Source of the DNA: Firmicutes bacterium UBA3941
Lineage (GTDB): Bacteria > Bacillota > Clostridia > Caldicoprobacterales > UBA3941
NCBI GenBank assembly: GCA_002385665.1
Contig: DGDX01000024.1
Span: 1-17,575, forward strand
Direction of reading: 5' to 3'
Length of the DNA stretch: 17,575 bases
A model generated the notes under the pieces. It was given only the letters and a program-made list of their open reading frames with translations, was not told where the DNA came from and made no database searches. Each line of letters opens with the position of its first letter. Position 1 is the stretch's first letter. The position numbers were made by a program, and so were the translations under genes. This document shows positions 16,841-17,575 of the stretch, piece after piece.

Positions 16841-16872
16841 GTATTGGAGCCTTCCAATACAGAAGGCTCCAA
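16841..16872 (-). other. Mutually exclusive hairpins between acpP and fabF
   Basis: Stem A is a perfect 11-bp inverted repeat, TTGGAGCCTTC (16844-16854) with GAAGGCTCCAA (16862-16872), loop 7 nt. Stem B, GTATTGG (16841-16847) with CCAATAC (16854-16860), loop 6 nt, uses part of the same bases, so only one can form. On the minus strand stem A is followed by TACTTAATTC rather than a U-run. It may be a processing or 3'-stabilising stem, or a partial terminator lowering fabF relative to acpP. Confidence 0.6.
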
Positions 16873-16887
16873 ACCATGGTTTAGCCC

Positions 16888-17115
16888 TTATGAATGGCTC
16901 TTAATGTAATCGATGACATCGCCTACGGTTGAAATCTTTTCTGCTTCCTCATCAGGGATTTCCATATCAAATTCTTCTTCCAAAGCCATAATTAATTCAA
17001 CAATATCCAATGAGTCCGCATCCAAATCATCAATAAATGATGCCTCCATAGTAACTATATCTGGCTCTACACCCAGTTGCTCAACAATTATTTCCTTTAT
17101 TTTATCAAATATCAT
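16888..17115 (-). CDS. acpP: Acyl carrier protein
   Basis: ACP carries growing acyl chains on a 4'-phosphopantetheine arm. The 75-residue, strongly acidic protein has the attachment motif [10 protein letters not shown] with Ser35, followed by the recognition helix and [21 protein letters not shown]. The ATG at 17115 has a near-perfect AAAGGAGGTG 6 nt upstream, fitting a very abundant protein. It sits between fabG and fabF. Confidence 0.98.
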   Translation of the reverse strand: MIFDKIKEIIVEQLGVEPDIVTMEASFIDDLDADSLDIVELIMALEEEFDMEIPDEEAEKISTVGDVIDYIKSHS

Positions 17116-17160
17116 GCATTACACCTCCTTTCAATGATTCCTGTCTTTTCGAATAGAAAT

Positions 17161-17188
17161 ATTATACTACACTCCTAGTCAGTGGAAG
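17161..17188 (-). promoter_or_regulatory. Possible promoter of acpP
   Basis: A perfect TATAAT (17166-17161) lies 46 nt before the acpP start, but the -35 is poor (CTTCCA, 16-nt spacing). Just after fabG there is also a small AT-rich inverted repeat, ATTATA-TCG-TATAAT (17193-17207). It may provide extra acpP transcript on top of read-through from fabG. Confidence 0.3.
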
Positions 17189-17208
17189 ATTGATTATATC
17201 GTATAATA

Positions 17209-17575
<367 letters not shown>

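Noticed and set aside
16725..17208. FapR operator in the fatty acid gene gaps
   Set aside because: I looked for the known TTAGTA...ACCTAA-type palindrome and did not find it in the acpP-fabF or fabG-acpP gaps; a site upstream of the operon would be outside the window.

Overview
The window is a compact housekeeping stretch from a low-GC, endospore-forming Firmicute, most likely of class Clostridia. Pointers are the germination protease gene (gpr), strong GGAGG ribosome binding sites, several TTG start codons, and the gene order fabG-acpP-fabF-rnc-smc-ftsY-ylxM-ffh-rpsP-khpA-rimM-trmD-rplS-lepB-rbgA-rnhB-yraN, typical of that group. The genus cannot be told from the sequence.

All genes except rpsT lie on the minus strand, so transcription runs from high to low coordinates. 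From the right: the end of a fatty acid synthesis cluster (fabG, cut by the window edge; acpP; fabF), closed by a good intrinsic terminator. Then rnc-smc-ftsY, with its own sigma-A promoter before rnc and possibly a second before smc. Then ylxM-ffh from a perfect-consensus promoter. Then rpsP-khpA-rimM-trmD from a further promoter, rplS from its own promoter with a structured leader, and lepB-rbgA-rnhB after a weak terminator. A 157-nt structured gap precedes yraN and holA. On the left, rpsT (plus strand) converges with holA at a bidirectional terminator and diverges from gpr.

The genes form functional groups: fatty acid elongation (fabG, acpP, fabF); double-stranded RNA processing (rnc); chromosome organisation (smc); SRP-dependent membrane targeting (ftsY, ylxM, ffh) with signal peptide removal (lepB); ribosome proteins and their assembly or tRNA modification factors (rpsP, khpA, rimM, trmD, rplS, rbgA, rpsT); DNA replication and RNA-DNA hybrid removal (holA, rnhB); and spore germination (gpr).

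I found no new multi-gene system, mobile element, CRISPR array or tRNA/rRNA gene. The points worth a second look are in the short intergenic regions: a paired-hairpin element with loop-to-bulge complementarity between rnhB and yraN, two mutually exclusive hairpins between acpP and fabF, a leader before rplS, a hairpin at the predicted 5' end of ylxM-ffh, and an unusual yraN-holA junction. No gene-free stretch exceeds 300 bases; the longest are the gpr-rpsT gap (about 257 nt), the ffh-rpsP gap (204 nt), and the left edge (161 nt), where I see no convincing gene.
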